Source: Basidiobolus meristosporus CBS 931.73
Taxonomy: Eukaryota; Basidiobolomycota; Basidiobolomycetes; Basidiobolales; Basidiobolaceae
Assembly: GCA_002104905.1 (NCBI GenBank)
Contig: MCFE01000392.1
Coordinates: 18,747 to 82,746, forward strand
Direction: 5' to 3'
Length of the DNA stretch: 64,000 bases
The stretch's first letter is position 1; each line of letters begins with the position of its first letter. Positions 42,301-53,034 of this stretch are shown piece after piece. The notes beneath the pieces were generated by a model. The model worked only from the letters and a program-made list of their open reading frames with translations. It had not been told where the DNA came from and did no database searches. The position numbers were made by a program, and so were the translations under genes.

Positions 42301-42590
42301 ACCCTGGGCCTAAATCACCGTCAAACTTGGATTGCTACCTGTATCCATTGCTGGATGAATTTTGTGTGCTTTCCAGCAGGATAACAGCTAGTGGCTGTCA
42401 TGTAAAAGTGCATATTTTTTTCTGCATTGGATTTACCGCAGCCATTAGCAAGATAGCAGGTTATTCCAGGCACAATGGATGGTATTGCTGTCAAATGTGT
42501 GAGATCCAGGGGATTTACTCCATAACTCACACACATTATTATTACTCAAACACTGGCACTAAGAACATCATTTTTCCACAGAGAGAACGT
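42301..42590 (+). pseudogene. tnp2: tnp2, copy 3, middle part
   Basis: Equal to 9233-9522: GPKSPSNLD, YPLLDEFCVLSS, GYSRHNGWYCCQMCEIQGI. Ends at the Gypsy-B1 insertion point and resumes at 49784. Confidence 0.75.
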
Positions 42591-43670
42591 TGTAGTGGGG
42601 TCACAGTGACACCCACAGGCAGATGTGCTCATTCTTATGCATTCACTTCCCTAAAAAGGATTACCCCGCCTATATTATTATCATCCCAAATTTGCAATAT
42701 TTCCTATTTTTGTCTATGTGATTATTACTATGCAACCTGACAAACTATTTGTCCCTATTAACCCATTGCACAAGCTATTCTTATTCCTTGCCGAGATGCC
42801 AAGATAAGATAGTTACCTTATAAGGCAAGTACCCCAACAGTGCCCATGTCACGTGACCATCTTGGTTTCATAATCCCCCATCTCACTACCATAAGAGGCA
42901 ACCACATGACACAGAGGTTTCATGTTACCACTACCTGATTGGCTAGGTGCTACTATATCTCATGGAACAATCCGCCAAGAATTTGCGCTATTTTTAGTAC
43001 ACAAAGACATGATTGGTTGTCTACTACCTTCTGGAAACTTCCGGAAAGTATTTTCTAGCAAGAAATTGAGCAGCAAAAAAAGTATATAAGGGAGGCTATC
43101 CCTTAAAATAAATCATCCCTCTTCCAATATTCCGACTTATTGATTAGTGAGATCACCGCTACCTATTACCACTATTTTCTGACTCAGACCTGACAACACT
43201 CCCAGGAAACCGCGCTGACAGCCAACTGACCTTGGAGGCACTACTTGTGAGGAATACTCAGAGTAGGTATATTTTATTATATTTGTTTGTTTTCCCAAGT
43301 TTGTTCTTGTACAGGCAAAGATACTTTTCAGTCTTTGTAACTATTGGTCAAAGCTGCATTCTTATCAAGTCCCTGTTGGTGGAGTTTACAGTTGTTTTGA
43401 CTTTGGAAGCTTTAGTACATTGTCATCTCAAAGGACGTCGAAGCCATTATAAACTTTTGTTAAGACGCCAACTAAGTTGGGGATTGTAGTTCAATAGTTT
43501 TCCCTTGACAAGCTTGAGGCTTTATCCCCCATCACATTAGATTAGACAAAAGACCCAGTATTCCTAGCAAGCTTTTGCCAGAGGTTATTGCACCCAGTGA
43601 ACACCCCACACACATTCACACTTGAGAAGTGTTGGCCGTATTTTCCCCTTTGGACTTATACACCACCACA
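42591..43670 (+). repeat. Gypsy-B1 5' LTR
   Basis: TGTAGTGGGGTCACAGTGAC to CACCACCACA, 1080 bp. A TATA-like GTATATAAGG near 43081 and AATAAA near 43109 suggest the promoter and poly(A) signal. Confidence 0.95.
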
Positions 43671-43672
43671 TA

Positions 43673-43691
43673 TTTGGCACCCAACGTGGGG
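43673..43691 (+). other. Gypsy-B1 primer-binding site
   Basis: TTTGGCACCCAACGTGGGG, two bases after the LTR. It has the TGG start and length expected for pairing with a tRNA 3' end; I do not assign the tRNA. Confidence 0.75.
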
Positions 43692-43810
43692 GGTTCATAC
43701 AAGCTCCCTAGGACCCAACAAGATTTACCTGAAGATTTGAGCCGTTACCCATTTATTGAAACAAGACTACCGATATTATCAAGACTAAAACACCAACCTA
43801 CCTACCCAAA

Positions 43811-46800
43811 ATGAACTCTATGCCGTTACCACTCTCACATGGAGCCCCACAGTTTGATGGAAAGAATGTGGAGAGCTTCATATTCAAATGGGAGAAGCTC
43901 TGCAAGATGTGCAGCCTATCTGAACAAGAAATGGCTGAAGACTTCCCCTACTACTGCACCGATGATATTACTACTAAGCTTCTCAGACAAGGAGACATTC
44001 TGACTGACTGGACCTTAATGAAGACCTACCTACAGGCCAAGTATGGCAGACCCCAGATATACTATGGAATTGAAGACCTCAGACACTTTGGGAGGATGGG
44101 ACTCTCCAAGCTACCAATTGAAGAGTTCATTCAACAATATGAAGATATGGCCAAGCCACTCCTAGAGTCCCAGGCGATAACTGAGTTTACCATGACACTT
44201 TACCTTGCACAAGGGCTTCCCCAGGAGTTGGCAAGGAAAGTTGACCTACATGCAGCCAAGGATGACAAGTCTGGCATTCCTTGCTTTGCAGAGATGAAAC
44301 GTGTACTCCTAGAGGCAAAGCAAACTTCTACCTTTATGAGACTCCTGACATCTAATCTGCCAGACCAGCCAACCAAGGAGCTAAAGAGTGCTGTTGCTGA
44401 CAATCAGACCTACACTACCGACAGAATTGACCAACTTGCTGAACAGCTACAAAAGCTAGCCCTCAAGGTTAATGGCTCAGCTGAGGTAGCTACTGAGGGC
44501 CAAAGAGCTTTGCCTAGACACTGCATTTGGTGTGACTCTACTCAGCATGCCAGACGTGAATGCTCAGAGCTTAGCCAGCTACTTAGAGAAGGAACAGTAC
44601 AGTTTGATGCTGATGGAATGCTTGCTGATAAGGAAGGAGAAAGGATTCCCACTAATTTCCGAAGAGGCGGAATGAGAGCCCTTTTCCAGAAGTCTGACTC
44701 AGCAGCTAGAAAGATTACTGTTGATGCCCCTATTGATACTCATACAGTGAGTCCAAACAGCCCTGACAACAGAAAATACGAAGTAGACACCTTTGCTACT
44801 AAGAGACACCTTCCTGAAGAACCTGTCAAACCCATCCTTAGAAGACCACGATTTGAAGAGCCTGAGGTTATTATTGACAAGAGGCCTGGAACACTGCCTA
44901 CTCAAGACCCATTACCTCACTTTCAGATGACCTCAAAGATAGCAGGCTACTCAAGCCCCCAATTGATTACTGAGAAACTACTGAAGCAGAACCTCACTTT
45001 GTCAGTTGGAGAAATCATGAGTGTATCACCGTCTGTTAGGAAGACCTTTGATGAGCAGCTTAGAACAAGAAGACAAGCTGTTGAACATATGGACACCCAT
45101 ATAATCCAGACAAACCATGAAGACCACAAAAAGGATGACACCGCTACCAAATACAAGACCTTTTACTCAGTTGCAACTGCTGTGGTGAAAGGGTATATAT
45201 ATGATGACCCTGTTGACTGCCATATTGACAGTGGTTCAGAGATTTGTGTTATGCCGCTAGACTTCTGGAAGACACTTAGAAGCAAGGAGCTACTGCCTGT
45301 TGATAGAGATATTGGATGGAACATGACTGATGCAAACTCAGGGTCTAGCCCACTCTATGGTGTAGTGCACAAGTTCCCTATTGAGGTACAAGGAATCAAG
45401 GTCTGGCTTCCCCTCTTTATCTGCCAGAAGGCAAACTTTGACCTTCTGTTAGGCAGACCATGGGAGACCAGTACTAAGGCTACAACTACCAACTATTCTG
45501 ATGGGTCAGTGTGGTACACTATACAAGGATCCAACCCAGGACTACAGTCAACATTCTGTGGGGTAACACCCAACAATAAGAGGACACATACCGCTTGCCA
45601 GAAGACACATCTTGTTATAGAAGAAGATGAGGAGCCTGACAGTATACACCCTAACAGTTGGAGCTGCTCATTAGGTATACAGGAGCAGTCAGCTATGGTT
45701 CGCACAAAATACAAGACAGTGGAACAGAAGATTAGACCATCACTTACACCTTTGACTGATGGGTCTCAACCTGCTGATTACATCAGACTACCAGAAGGAA
45801 CACCAGAAGATATACGACTTACACCTGAGAGACTTAAGCAACTTATCATTGGTGATGGAAACCTAACACCGGAGGAGATCTTACTATTTGAAGAAACCCT
45901 GAAAAGGCATGATAAGGTTTTCTCATATAACGACAAGGAGATGGGACTCTTAAAGACATCAGTTGAAAAACCTATCAAAATTCATACAGTGCCCCACACA
46001 CCCTGGTCATTTAAACCTTACCCACTGCCTAGAGGACTCCAAGCTGATGTGCATGACCTACTTAAGAAGAAGATTGAAGCTGGTATCCTAGAACCTTGCC
46101 ATGGACCTTATGCTAACAGATGGTTTGTGACCAAAAAGAAGAATGGGAAGCTCCGTTTCATTCAAGACATGCAACCTGCAAATGCCGTCACTATCAGAGA
46201 TGCCGCAATACCTCCGTCTATTGATGACTTTGCAGAAAGCTTTAGTGGTCACTCCATCTACTCAACATATGATCTCTACTCAGGATATGACCAGATTCCC
46301 CTAGATGAGACATCAAGAGATATGTTTGCACTCCAGACACCATTTGGACTGTTAAGAATGACAAGACTTAGCCAAGGGGCAACAAACTCAGTGGCTCAGT
46401 TCCAGAGGTGCATGGTAAGTGTGCTCTACCGGTTTATTCCTGAGAAACTTGCTGTCTTTGTTGATGACATAGGCATCAAAGGACCAAAACTCCGGGACAC
46501 AACTGAAGTTATGCCTGGAGTAAGAAAGTTTGTCTATGACCATATTTCAGACAATGATGCCATATTAGGAGCCATTGAAGAAGCTGGACTCACCATCAGT
46601 GGTGAGAAAAGCAGCTTTGGTGTATCAGAGATATCCATTGTTGGACAAAAATGCAACACCTTTGGCCGTTCACCTGGAGACTCCAAGACACAAAAGATAT
46701 GCAACTGGCCTACCCCCACAAATCTAACACAAGCTCGTGGCTTTGTGGCAGCTTGTGGGTTCTTTAGGATCTGGATCCCAAGATTTTCTGAGATAGCAGA

Positions 46801-47884
46801 ACCAATCTACCGACTACAGAGAAAGAATGCCCTATTTAACTGGGGAGAAGAGCAAGAAGAAGCCATGCAATTACTAAAAGAGGCCTTAGTATCTCCACCG
46901 GTTCTGAGACCTCTTGACTATCAGAACACTGAATGCCCACCTATCTTGACGGTGGATGCAAGCCCTGTAGGAGCTGGAGCACTACTTGGCCAAGATGATG
47001 AAGATGGTAACCGCTATGCCTGCAGATATGAGAGCTGCCTCTTCTCTCCTAGAGAACAAAGATACTCACAGATTAAGAGAGAGCTACCAGGAGTTGTGAA
47101 GATGCTGAGAAAGCTGAAGTCACAACTCTACATGACACATTTCATCCTGGAGACAGATGCTAAGCCACTTATAGGAATGATCAACAAGCCTGATCTACCT
47201 GATGATGCCACAAATCGGTGGATGGCATGGCTGAAAATGTTTGACTTTGAGGTCAGACATATCCCTGGCAAGACAAATGTTGTGGCTGATGCACTCTCCA
47301 GGAAGGGACCACAGTTGTCTGAAGATATGGACCCTGACTTTGATGACATAATTGATGCAGAAATCCGACAACTACACGTGAAGAAGCCCAGCAACTCTAC
47401 GTGGAACACCATTCAAGACTATCTGAGAACCTTAGAGAAGCCACCAGGAATGAGCCCACATGAATTCAGGAAGCTCAGGAAGAAGGCCCATCATTTCTAC
47501 ATAAAAGATGGCCTCCTCTTCAAACGAGTAAAGCCTGGACAGACACCAAGAAGAGTTATAGTTGAGCCCCAGGAACAACTGACTATTATGTCAAGCCTTC
47601 ATGAAGGAAGACCTGGTGGTCATAGAGGCAGAGATGCCACTTACAATGTTGTTTCCAGTAGATACTACTGGGAGCATATGTATCATGATGTCCAACACTT
47701 TGTTGAATCTTGTGACATTTGCCAAAGAAGGTCAACCAAGAGATATGAGGAGCCGCTCCATCCAACCTACACACCTTGTCTATGGCAGAAGGTTGGCATT
47801 GACCTGGTCCACATGCCAACTGCTGGAACCAAGAAGTACCTTGTTGTTGCCAGAGATGATCTGAGTGGGTGGGTAGAAGCTTGA
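43811..47884 (+). CDS. Gypsy-B1 Gag-Pol, first 1357 residues
   Basis: ATG at 43811. Gag (1-230), then a canonical knuckle CX2CX4HX4C (CIWCDSTQHARREC, ~238-251). Aspartic protease DSG near 473. RT with KLRFIQDMQPAN and a FVDD catalytic box near 882 (variant of YxDD). RNase H with TVDASPVGAG near 1046 and GKTNVVADALSR. Integrase HHCC (HEGRPGGHRG...CDICQ, ~1263-1310) and first catalytic Asp in GIDLVHM (~1330). It ends at TGA 47882-47884, where related integrases have Arg (GWVEAR), so CGA to TGA is likely. Confidence 0.96.
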   Translation: MNSMPLPLSHGAPQFDGKNVESFIFKWEKLCKMCSLSEQEMAEDFPYYCTDDITTKLLRQGDILTDWTLMKTYLQAKYGRPQIYYGIEDLRHFGRMGLSKLPIEEFIQQYEDMAKPLLESQAITEFTMTLYLAQGLPQELARKVDLHAAKDDKSGIPCFAEMKRVLLEAKQTSTFMRLLTSNLPDQPTKELKSAVADNQTYTTDRIDQLAEQLQKLALKVNGSAEVATEGQRALPRHCIWCDSTQHARRECSELSQLLREGTVQFDADGMLADKEGERIPTNFRRGGMRALFQKSDSAARKITVDAPIDTHTVSPNSPDNRKYEVDTFATKRHLPEEPVKPILRRPRFEEPEVIIDKRPGTLPTQDPLPHFQMTSKIAGYSSPQLITEKLLKQNLTLSVGEIMSVSPSVRKTFDEQLRTRRQAVEHMDTHIIQTNHEDHKKDDTATKYKTFYSVATAVVKGYIYDDPVDCHIDSGSEICVMPLDFWKTLRSKELLPVDRDIGWNMTDANSGSSPLYGVVHKFPIEVQGIKVWLPLFICQKANFDLLLGRPWETSTKATTTNYSDGSVWYTIQGSNPGLQSTFCGVTPNNKRTHTACQKTHLVIEEDEEPDSIHPNSWSCSLGIQEQSAMVRTKYKTVEQKIRPSLTPLTDGSQPADYIRLPEGTPEDIRLTPERLKQLIIGDGNLTPEEILLFEETLKRHDKVFSYNDKEMGLLKTSVEKPIKIHTVPHTPWSFKPYPLPRGLQADVHDLLKKKIEAGILEPCHGPYANRWFVTKKKNGKLRFIQDMQPANAVTIRDAAIPPSIDDFAESFSGHSIYSTYDLYSGYDQIPLDETSRDMFALQTPFGLLRMTRLSQGATNSVAQFQRCMVSVLYRFIPEKLAVFVDDIGIKGPKLRDTTEVMPGVRKFVYDHISDNDAILGAIEEAGLTISGEKSSFGVSEISIVGQKCNTFGRSPGDSKTQKICNWPTPTNLTQARGFVAACGFFRIWIPRFSEIAEPIYRLQRKNALFNWGEEQEEAMQLLKEALVSPPVLRPLDYQNTECPPILTVDASPVGAGALLGQDDEDGNRYACRYESCLFSPREQRYSQIKRELPGVVKMLRKLKSQLYMTHFILETDAKPLIGMINKPDLPDDATNRWMAWLKMFDFEVRHIPGKTNVVADALSRKGPQLSEDMDPDFDDIIDAEIRQLHVKKPSNSTWNTIQDYLRTLEKPPGMSPHEFRKLRKKAHHFYIKDGLLFKRVKPGQTPRRVIVEPQEQLTIMSSLHEGRPGGHRGRDATYNVVSSRYYWEHMYHDVQHFVESCDICQRRSTKRYEEPLHPTYTPCLWQKVGIDLVHMPTAGTKKYLVVARDDLSGWVEA

Positions 47885-48664
47885 GCCCTACCCAATAACA
47901 AAAGCCACACCATATGGAGATTTATTCTTGAAGATATAATATGCAGATTTGGCTGCATCAGCCAGTTTGTTGCTGACCGAGGAGAAATGACCTCAAATTT
48001 GATCCAGGAACTCTGCTCACAATACAAGATTCATATTGCCTTCACTACCGCTTATCACCCACAGGCCAATGGAATGGTTGAAAGAGGCCATGGCCCGTTA
48101 GTTAACTCCCTGGTCAAGAGCTGCAACAACATGACACTACAGTGGCCTACACAACTTCATCTAGCACTCTGGGCAGATAGAATCACTACAAAGCGCAGCA
48201 CAGGTCTATCTCCATTCAAATTGCTTTACGGACATGATTGCGTTCTTCCCATAGAGCTTGACTCAATATCCTGGAACATGCTAGAGTGGAGAACTACAAT
48301 GAGTACAGAAGAACTACTGACTACACGCATCAAACAGCTTGATCACCATGAACTTGATATTACCCAAGCAGCTGCTAAACTCAAAGAGACAAGACTTCAG
48401 AACAAGGAACCATTTGACAAGTCACATAGCCTTAGACCAAAGCCATTACTGCAAGGAGATCCAGTACTGCTCTATGATTCCACTTTAGACAAGCAGTGGA
48501 GTCGCAAATTTGACAATAAGTGGTCTGGCCCATATATTGTCTCTGAGGTGATTGGAAATGGAAGCTACTACCTGTCTGAACTTGATGGAACACTGCTAAG
48601 AGCACCTGTGGCAGGACACCGACTTAAGCTATTTAAGCACCGGAATTTCGCACATCACATTTAG
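47885..48664 (+). CDS. Gypsy-B1 Pol continuation: integrase C-terminal part
   Basis: In frame after the TGA. Second Asp in FVADRGEM, Glu in NGMVERGHG, then a GPY/F module (WSGPYIVSEV) and a short tail to TAG 48662-48664. With the stop at 47882 the integrase would lack two of its three catalytic acids unless read through. The first internal Met is 47987. Confidence 0.93.
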   Translation, partial: ALPNNKSHTIWRFILEDIICRFGCISQFVADRGEMTSNLIQELCSQYKIHIAFTTAYHPQANGMVERGHGPLVNSLVKSCNNMTLQWPTQLHLALWADRITTKRSTGLSPFKLLYGHDCVLPIELDSISWNMLEWRTTMSTEELLTTRIKQLDHHELDITQAAAKLKETRLQNKEPFDKSHSLRPKPLLQGDPVLLYDSTLDKQWSRKFDNKWSGPYIVSEVIGNGSYYLSELDGTLLRAPVAGHRLKLFKHRNFAHHI

Positions 48665-48689
48665 TTTGCTTTGACCTGAGTTCAAAGCT

Positions 48690-48703
48690 GAGAGGGGGGT
48701 GGA
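48690..48703 (+). other. Gypsy-B1 polypurine tract
   Basis: AGAGGGGGGTGGA just before the 3' LTR. Confidence 0.8.
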
Positions 48704-49783
48704 TGTAGTGGGGTCACAGTGACACCCACAGGCAGATGTGCTCATTCTTATGCATTCACTTCCCTAAAAAGGATTACCCCGCCTATATTATTATCATCCC
48801 AAATTTGCAATATTTCCTATTTTTGTCTATGTGATTATTACTATGCAACCTGACAAACTATTTGTCCCTATTAACCCATTGCACAAGCTATTCTTATTCC
48901 TTGCCGAGATGCCAAGATAAGATAGTTACCTTATAAGGCAAGTACCCCAACAGTGCCCATGTCACGTGACCATCTTGGTTTCATAATCCCCCATCTCACT
49001 ACCATAAGAGGCAACCACATGACACAGAGGTTTCATGTTACCACTACCTGATTGGCTAGGTGCTACTATATCTCATGGAACAATCCGCCAAGAATTTGCG
49101 CTATTTTTAGTACACAAAGACATGATTGGTTGTCTACTACCTTCTGGAAACTTCCGGAAAGTATTTTCTAGCAAGAAATTGAGCAGCAAAAAAAGTATAT
49201 AAGGGAGGCTATCCCTTAAAATAAATCATCCCTCTTCCAATATTCCGACTTATTGATTAGTGAGATCACCGCTACCTATTACCACTATTTTCTGACTCAG
49301 ACCTGACAACACTCCCAGGAAACCGCGCTGACAGCCAACTGACCTTGGAGGCACTACTTGTGAGGAATACTCAGAGTAGGTATATTTTATTATATTTGTT
49401 TGTTTTCCCAAGTTTGTTCTTGTACAGGCAAAGATACTTTTCAGTCTTTGTAACTATTGGTCAAAGCTGCATTCTTATCAAGTCCCTGTTGGTGGAGTTT
49501 ACAGTTGTTTTGACTTTGGAAGCTTTAGTACATTGTCATCTCAAAGGACATCGAAGCCATTATAAACTTTTGTTAAGACGCCAACTAAGTTGGGGATTGT
49601 AGTTCAATAGTTTTCCCTTGACAAGCTTGAGGCTTTATCCCCCATCACATTAGATTAGACAAAAGACCCAGTATTCCTAGCAAGCTTTTGCCAGAGGTTA
49701 TTGCACCCAGTGAACACCCCACACACATTCACACTTGAGAAGTGTTGGCCGTATTTTCCCCTTTGGACTTATACACCACCACA
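48704..49783 (+). repeat. Gypsy-B1 3' LTR
   Basis: 1080 bp, same boundaries as 42591-43670; one substitution seen (A at 49551). Confidence 0.95.
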
Positions 49784-50904
49784 ACGTACAGAAGGCAGCA
49801 TGCAATTGCAGCAAAGTTGGTAAGCTATAAGCTATTGGCCAGACTATGGAATCAATTGGAAACCAGAGATACTTAAGATAGAGGGTATCTGTTGGAGCAA
49901 AAGCTTTCCACTGGGAGCAATGCATTTGCTTTTCAACAGTATTGCTATACTGATGACAAAGTTGTACATGGGGTGTTTCAAGCTGAATGAGCCCTTCAAG
50001 ATACTGGAGAAATTTAAAAGAATTGGCAAGTTTTTACAAAGCATCTGCTACCCTAAGTACTTCTCACACACTCCAATTAATATTCATATGCATATGCAAC
50101 AATACAAATGCAAAGACTGGATGATCTGGATATGTGTTTATTCAGGTGGCATTCTGAAGCCATTCCTACCAAGAGTACATTAGAAGCATTGGGAGCCATA
50201 TGTGGACATTGTAGGAATATATATCCAGAAGCAGATCACCAATGCCAACTTCACGCATCTACAGCTGTTGTGTGAGGAGTTTGTGACAGGATTTGAGTGG
50301 CTATATCACAAATACAAAGCTGAATGTGTAGATCTCTGCCACTACTGTAACTATTCTCTACTCCATCTTGCACAGTGTGTGGAGAATATTGGCCATGCTT
50401 CACCTTTTGGGAGCCTCCTATGGAGTGGATGTGTGGGGAGATAGGAAGACAAGTCAAGTTGCAAGTACCACCATATCCCAATCTCAGCCAGAATATTACC
50501 TTCAAGTCCATCATGGATGTGATGAGTTGGCACATGGAGGACAGCCAGGAAGAGTTGGAAAGTACTGAGGACAAATGTGCACATGGAGACACCTATGCCT
50601 ATGGCATTAAGAAGCTAAGCAGCCCCAATGTGTGGGTAATCAGTTAAGTAATGTGAAGTAGGGTTAGGTGCAACAAGCAACTAAATATTATCAGGAAAAC
50701 TCTACCAAGGTATGCCAGATTTCTCATGGTCACAAGCCAGCTTCTACACCATTCAATACAGAATTCACACAAACAAAGGCCAGAGCACACCTATAAGGGG
50801 GACTAGAATCCAGCAGGCAGAAGGAATATATTGGCTGAATACCAAGAAGTTCTTTGCGGATATTCAGGAGGTATTCATGGCAGAAGTGGCAGTAACCAAG
50901 CATT
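49784..50904 (+). pseudogene. tnp2: tnp2, copy 3, C-terminal part
   Basis: Continues the tnp2 of 42301-42590 after Gypsy-B1 and matches 9524-10640: YIQKQITNANFTHLQLLCEEFVTG, CHYCNYSLLHLAQC, ITFKSIMDVMSWHM and YWLNTKKFFADIQEVF blocks. Frame breaks near 50165, 50390 and 50645. At about 50905 it ends abruptly against a gene2 fragment on the opposite strand. Confidence 0.75.
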
Positions 50905-51244
50905 TGCTTATGTATCCTATCAGCCACTGCACCTAATTGCTTCATTAATGCTTTGGTATGAGCTGGCAACATACTTGCTAATATAGGTGGTGGTGATGTT
51001 ATGGCAGCTACTTGCCGGTCTTCAACTGAGTGTACTGAGTTTGCTACATTCTCATCTGCCTGAGCCTAACAGTCAGCTTGTGGCTCCACAGAAGTTCTCA
51101 ATTACCTACCTTACTGAGAGCTTGAGGAGTTCATATTATCACCTTCAGTGGGCACACTGTCAACATGGCCTTTTTTGGATGCAGCCCTGCTTGCTGCACT
51201 GAATGTCAAAGCAAGCTGTTGTCCAACAATTCTTCTGCTGCAGT
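50905..51244 (-). pseudogene. CACTA gene2 fragment (copy C)
   Basis: Homologous to 41250-41560: HTKALMKQLGAVADRI-like block at 50920-50970 and the N-terminal SKKGHVDS, LALTFSA region near 51180. The start is cut off by the Gypsy-B2 LTR at 51245. Confidence 0.6.
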
Positions 51245-53034
51245 TGTAGTGGGGTCAGTGTGACACCCACAGACAGATATGCTCATTCCCATATTTTCTA
51301 CTACCCTTATATTAGTTTTATCCTATTTGTCTTACTTGATCAGTACCATCCCATAAGCCAGCTAACTATCACACTTGCTTACCTTATTACATAAGTTATC
51401 CCTCACTTTATGCAAGATTATTTGATGTAAGTGCTTCTATATTAGGCAGGTACCAATGCCAGTACCCATTACACATGACCAAACCATGTCACAATCCCTA
51501 CCACTTTCATACTGTATATGGTACCACTATGTTACAAAGGCTTCAGAATACTGATTCCTGATTGGTTGGGTATGTTGTGCATCTCAGAACCTTCATGTAC
51601 CTACTTAGAACATTCTTAGGTCATTCCAATGTCATTAAGATTTCTATTGATATCTGGAACCTTCTGGAACACCATGATTAGTAATCACTTAGCCAGTAAG
51701 AAAAGTATATAAGGGAGGCTATCCCTCAACAATAAATCATCATCCCTTTTATCCATATACCAACTTGTTGATTAGTGTGATCACTGCTACCTGCTGCTAC
51801 CTGAACTTCCAACCCCAGACCACAGGACACTCCCAGGAAGCCGCGCTGACAGCCAACTGACCTTAGAGGCACTACTTGTGAGGAATACTCAGAGTAGGTA
51901 TCTTTTATTATATTTGATTCTTTCCCAAGTTTGTTCTTGTGCAGGCAAAGATACTTTCTGCCGTTGTAACTATTGGCCATAGCTGCATTCCTATCAAGTC
52001 CCTGCTGGTGGAGTTTACAGTTGTTTTGACTTTGGAAGCTTTTGCACATTGTCATCTCAAAGGATGCTGAACCCAGCATGTGCTTTTGTTAAGACACCTA
52101 CTAAGTTGGAGATTGCAACTCAATAGTTTTCCATTGACAAGCTTGTGGCTTTATTCCCCATCACATTAGATTAGACACAGAACCCAAGTATTACTAGCAA
52201 GCTTTTGCCAGAGGTTATTGCACCCAGTGAATAGACTTGTTCTGTTGGATAGTGCCACATTGAGCTATGAGTGCCAAATGATGCCATAGTGTGCCAGAGA
52301 GGCCAAATGAGCCTATACTAGGCCACAGAGTGTGAAACATAGATCTGCATCTTCATGCAAAGCAGCCCCTGTGTTTCACCTATGATGCAGGAGAAAATCC
52401 ATTTTTTGATGTTTTTTTGTGGATCAATGTTGTGCAGGATGTGTAAGAACACAGAAGAACTGAAGACATGCATCAGGTTCTCAATATCCATGGCACTCTG
52501 AATCTAGCTCCTGTGGCTTGTAACATGTCACAACAATGCATGGCACTATCTTGGTCCACTGGTACTATCTGGCACTATATTTAAATATTAGCCCTAAAGT
52601 AAGATCAATACAAAGCACTTATAGTGCCAGATAGTACCAGTGGACCAAGATAGTGCCATGCATTGTTGTGACATGTTACAAGCCACAGGAGCTAGATTCA
52701 GAGTGCCATGGGTATTGAGTACCAAATGCATATTTTCAATCCATTTGTGCTCATACACATCCTGCACAATGTTGACTTAAAAAAAAAGGTCAAAAAATGG
52801 ATTTTCTCCAACACCATTGGTGAAACACAGGGGCTGCTTTGCATGAAGATGCAGATCTATGTTTCACACTCTGTGGCCAAGTATAGGTTCACTTAGCCTC
52901 CTTGGCACACTATGGCATCATTTGGCACTCATGGCTCAATGTGGCACTATCCAACGGAACAAGTCTAATACCCCACACACAAAACACTTGAGAAGTGATG
53001 GATGTATCCCTCCCTTGGACTTAAGCACCACCAA
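51245..53034 (+). repeat. Gypsy-B2 5' LTR, split by a fold-back element
   Basis: Begins TGTAGTGGGGTCAGTGTGAC and follows the Gypsy-B1 LTR with many differences to about 53034, where TATTTGGCACCCAAC (PBS) follows. Without the fold-back (52233-52966) it is about 1055 bp. Confidence 0.88.
52233..52966. mobile_element. Fold-back (palindromic) non-autonomous DNA element, 734 bp
   Basis: Two 347-bp arms (52233-52579 and 52620-52966) are near-perfect inverted repeats around a 40-bp loop. Ends AGACTTGTTC and GAACAAGTCT. The flanks give a short duplication (ATA or AAT); removing the element restores the Gypsy-B LTR sequence GTGAAxACCCC seen at 43599-43610. It shares its terminal ~28 bp with the Harbinger-type element at 37737-37764. 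No coding capacity. Confidence 0.92.

Larger units (their letters stand above)
42591..49783 (+). mobile_element. Gypsy-B1: full-length, very young Ty3/gypsy element, 7193 bp
   Basis: LTRs of 1080 bp, identical as far as I can read except one base (43438 G; 49551 A). Target duplication ACGT at 42587-42590 and 49784-49787 within tnp2; copy 1 at 9510-9530 shows the unoccupied site (GAGAGAACATACAGAAG). A single gag-pol frame of ~1617 codons has one internal stop. It is the most recent insertion in the window. Confidence 0.97.

Noticed and set aside
49345-49602. 85-codon open frame in the Gypsy-B LTR, also at 43232-43489
   Set aside because: Present only because both LTRs are the same; low-complexity hydrophobic sequence, no domain, not kept open in the Gypsy-B2 LTR.
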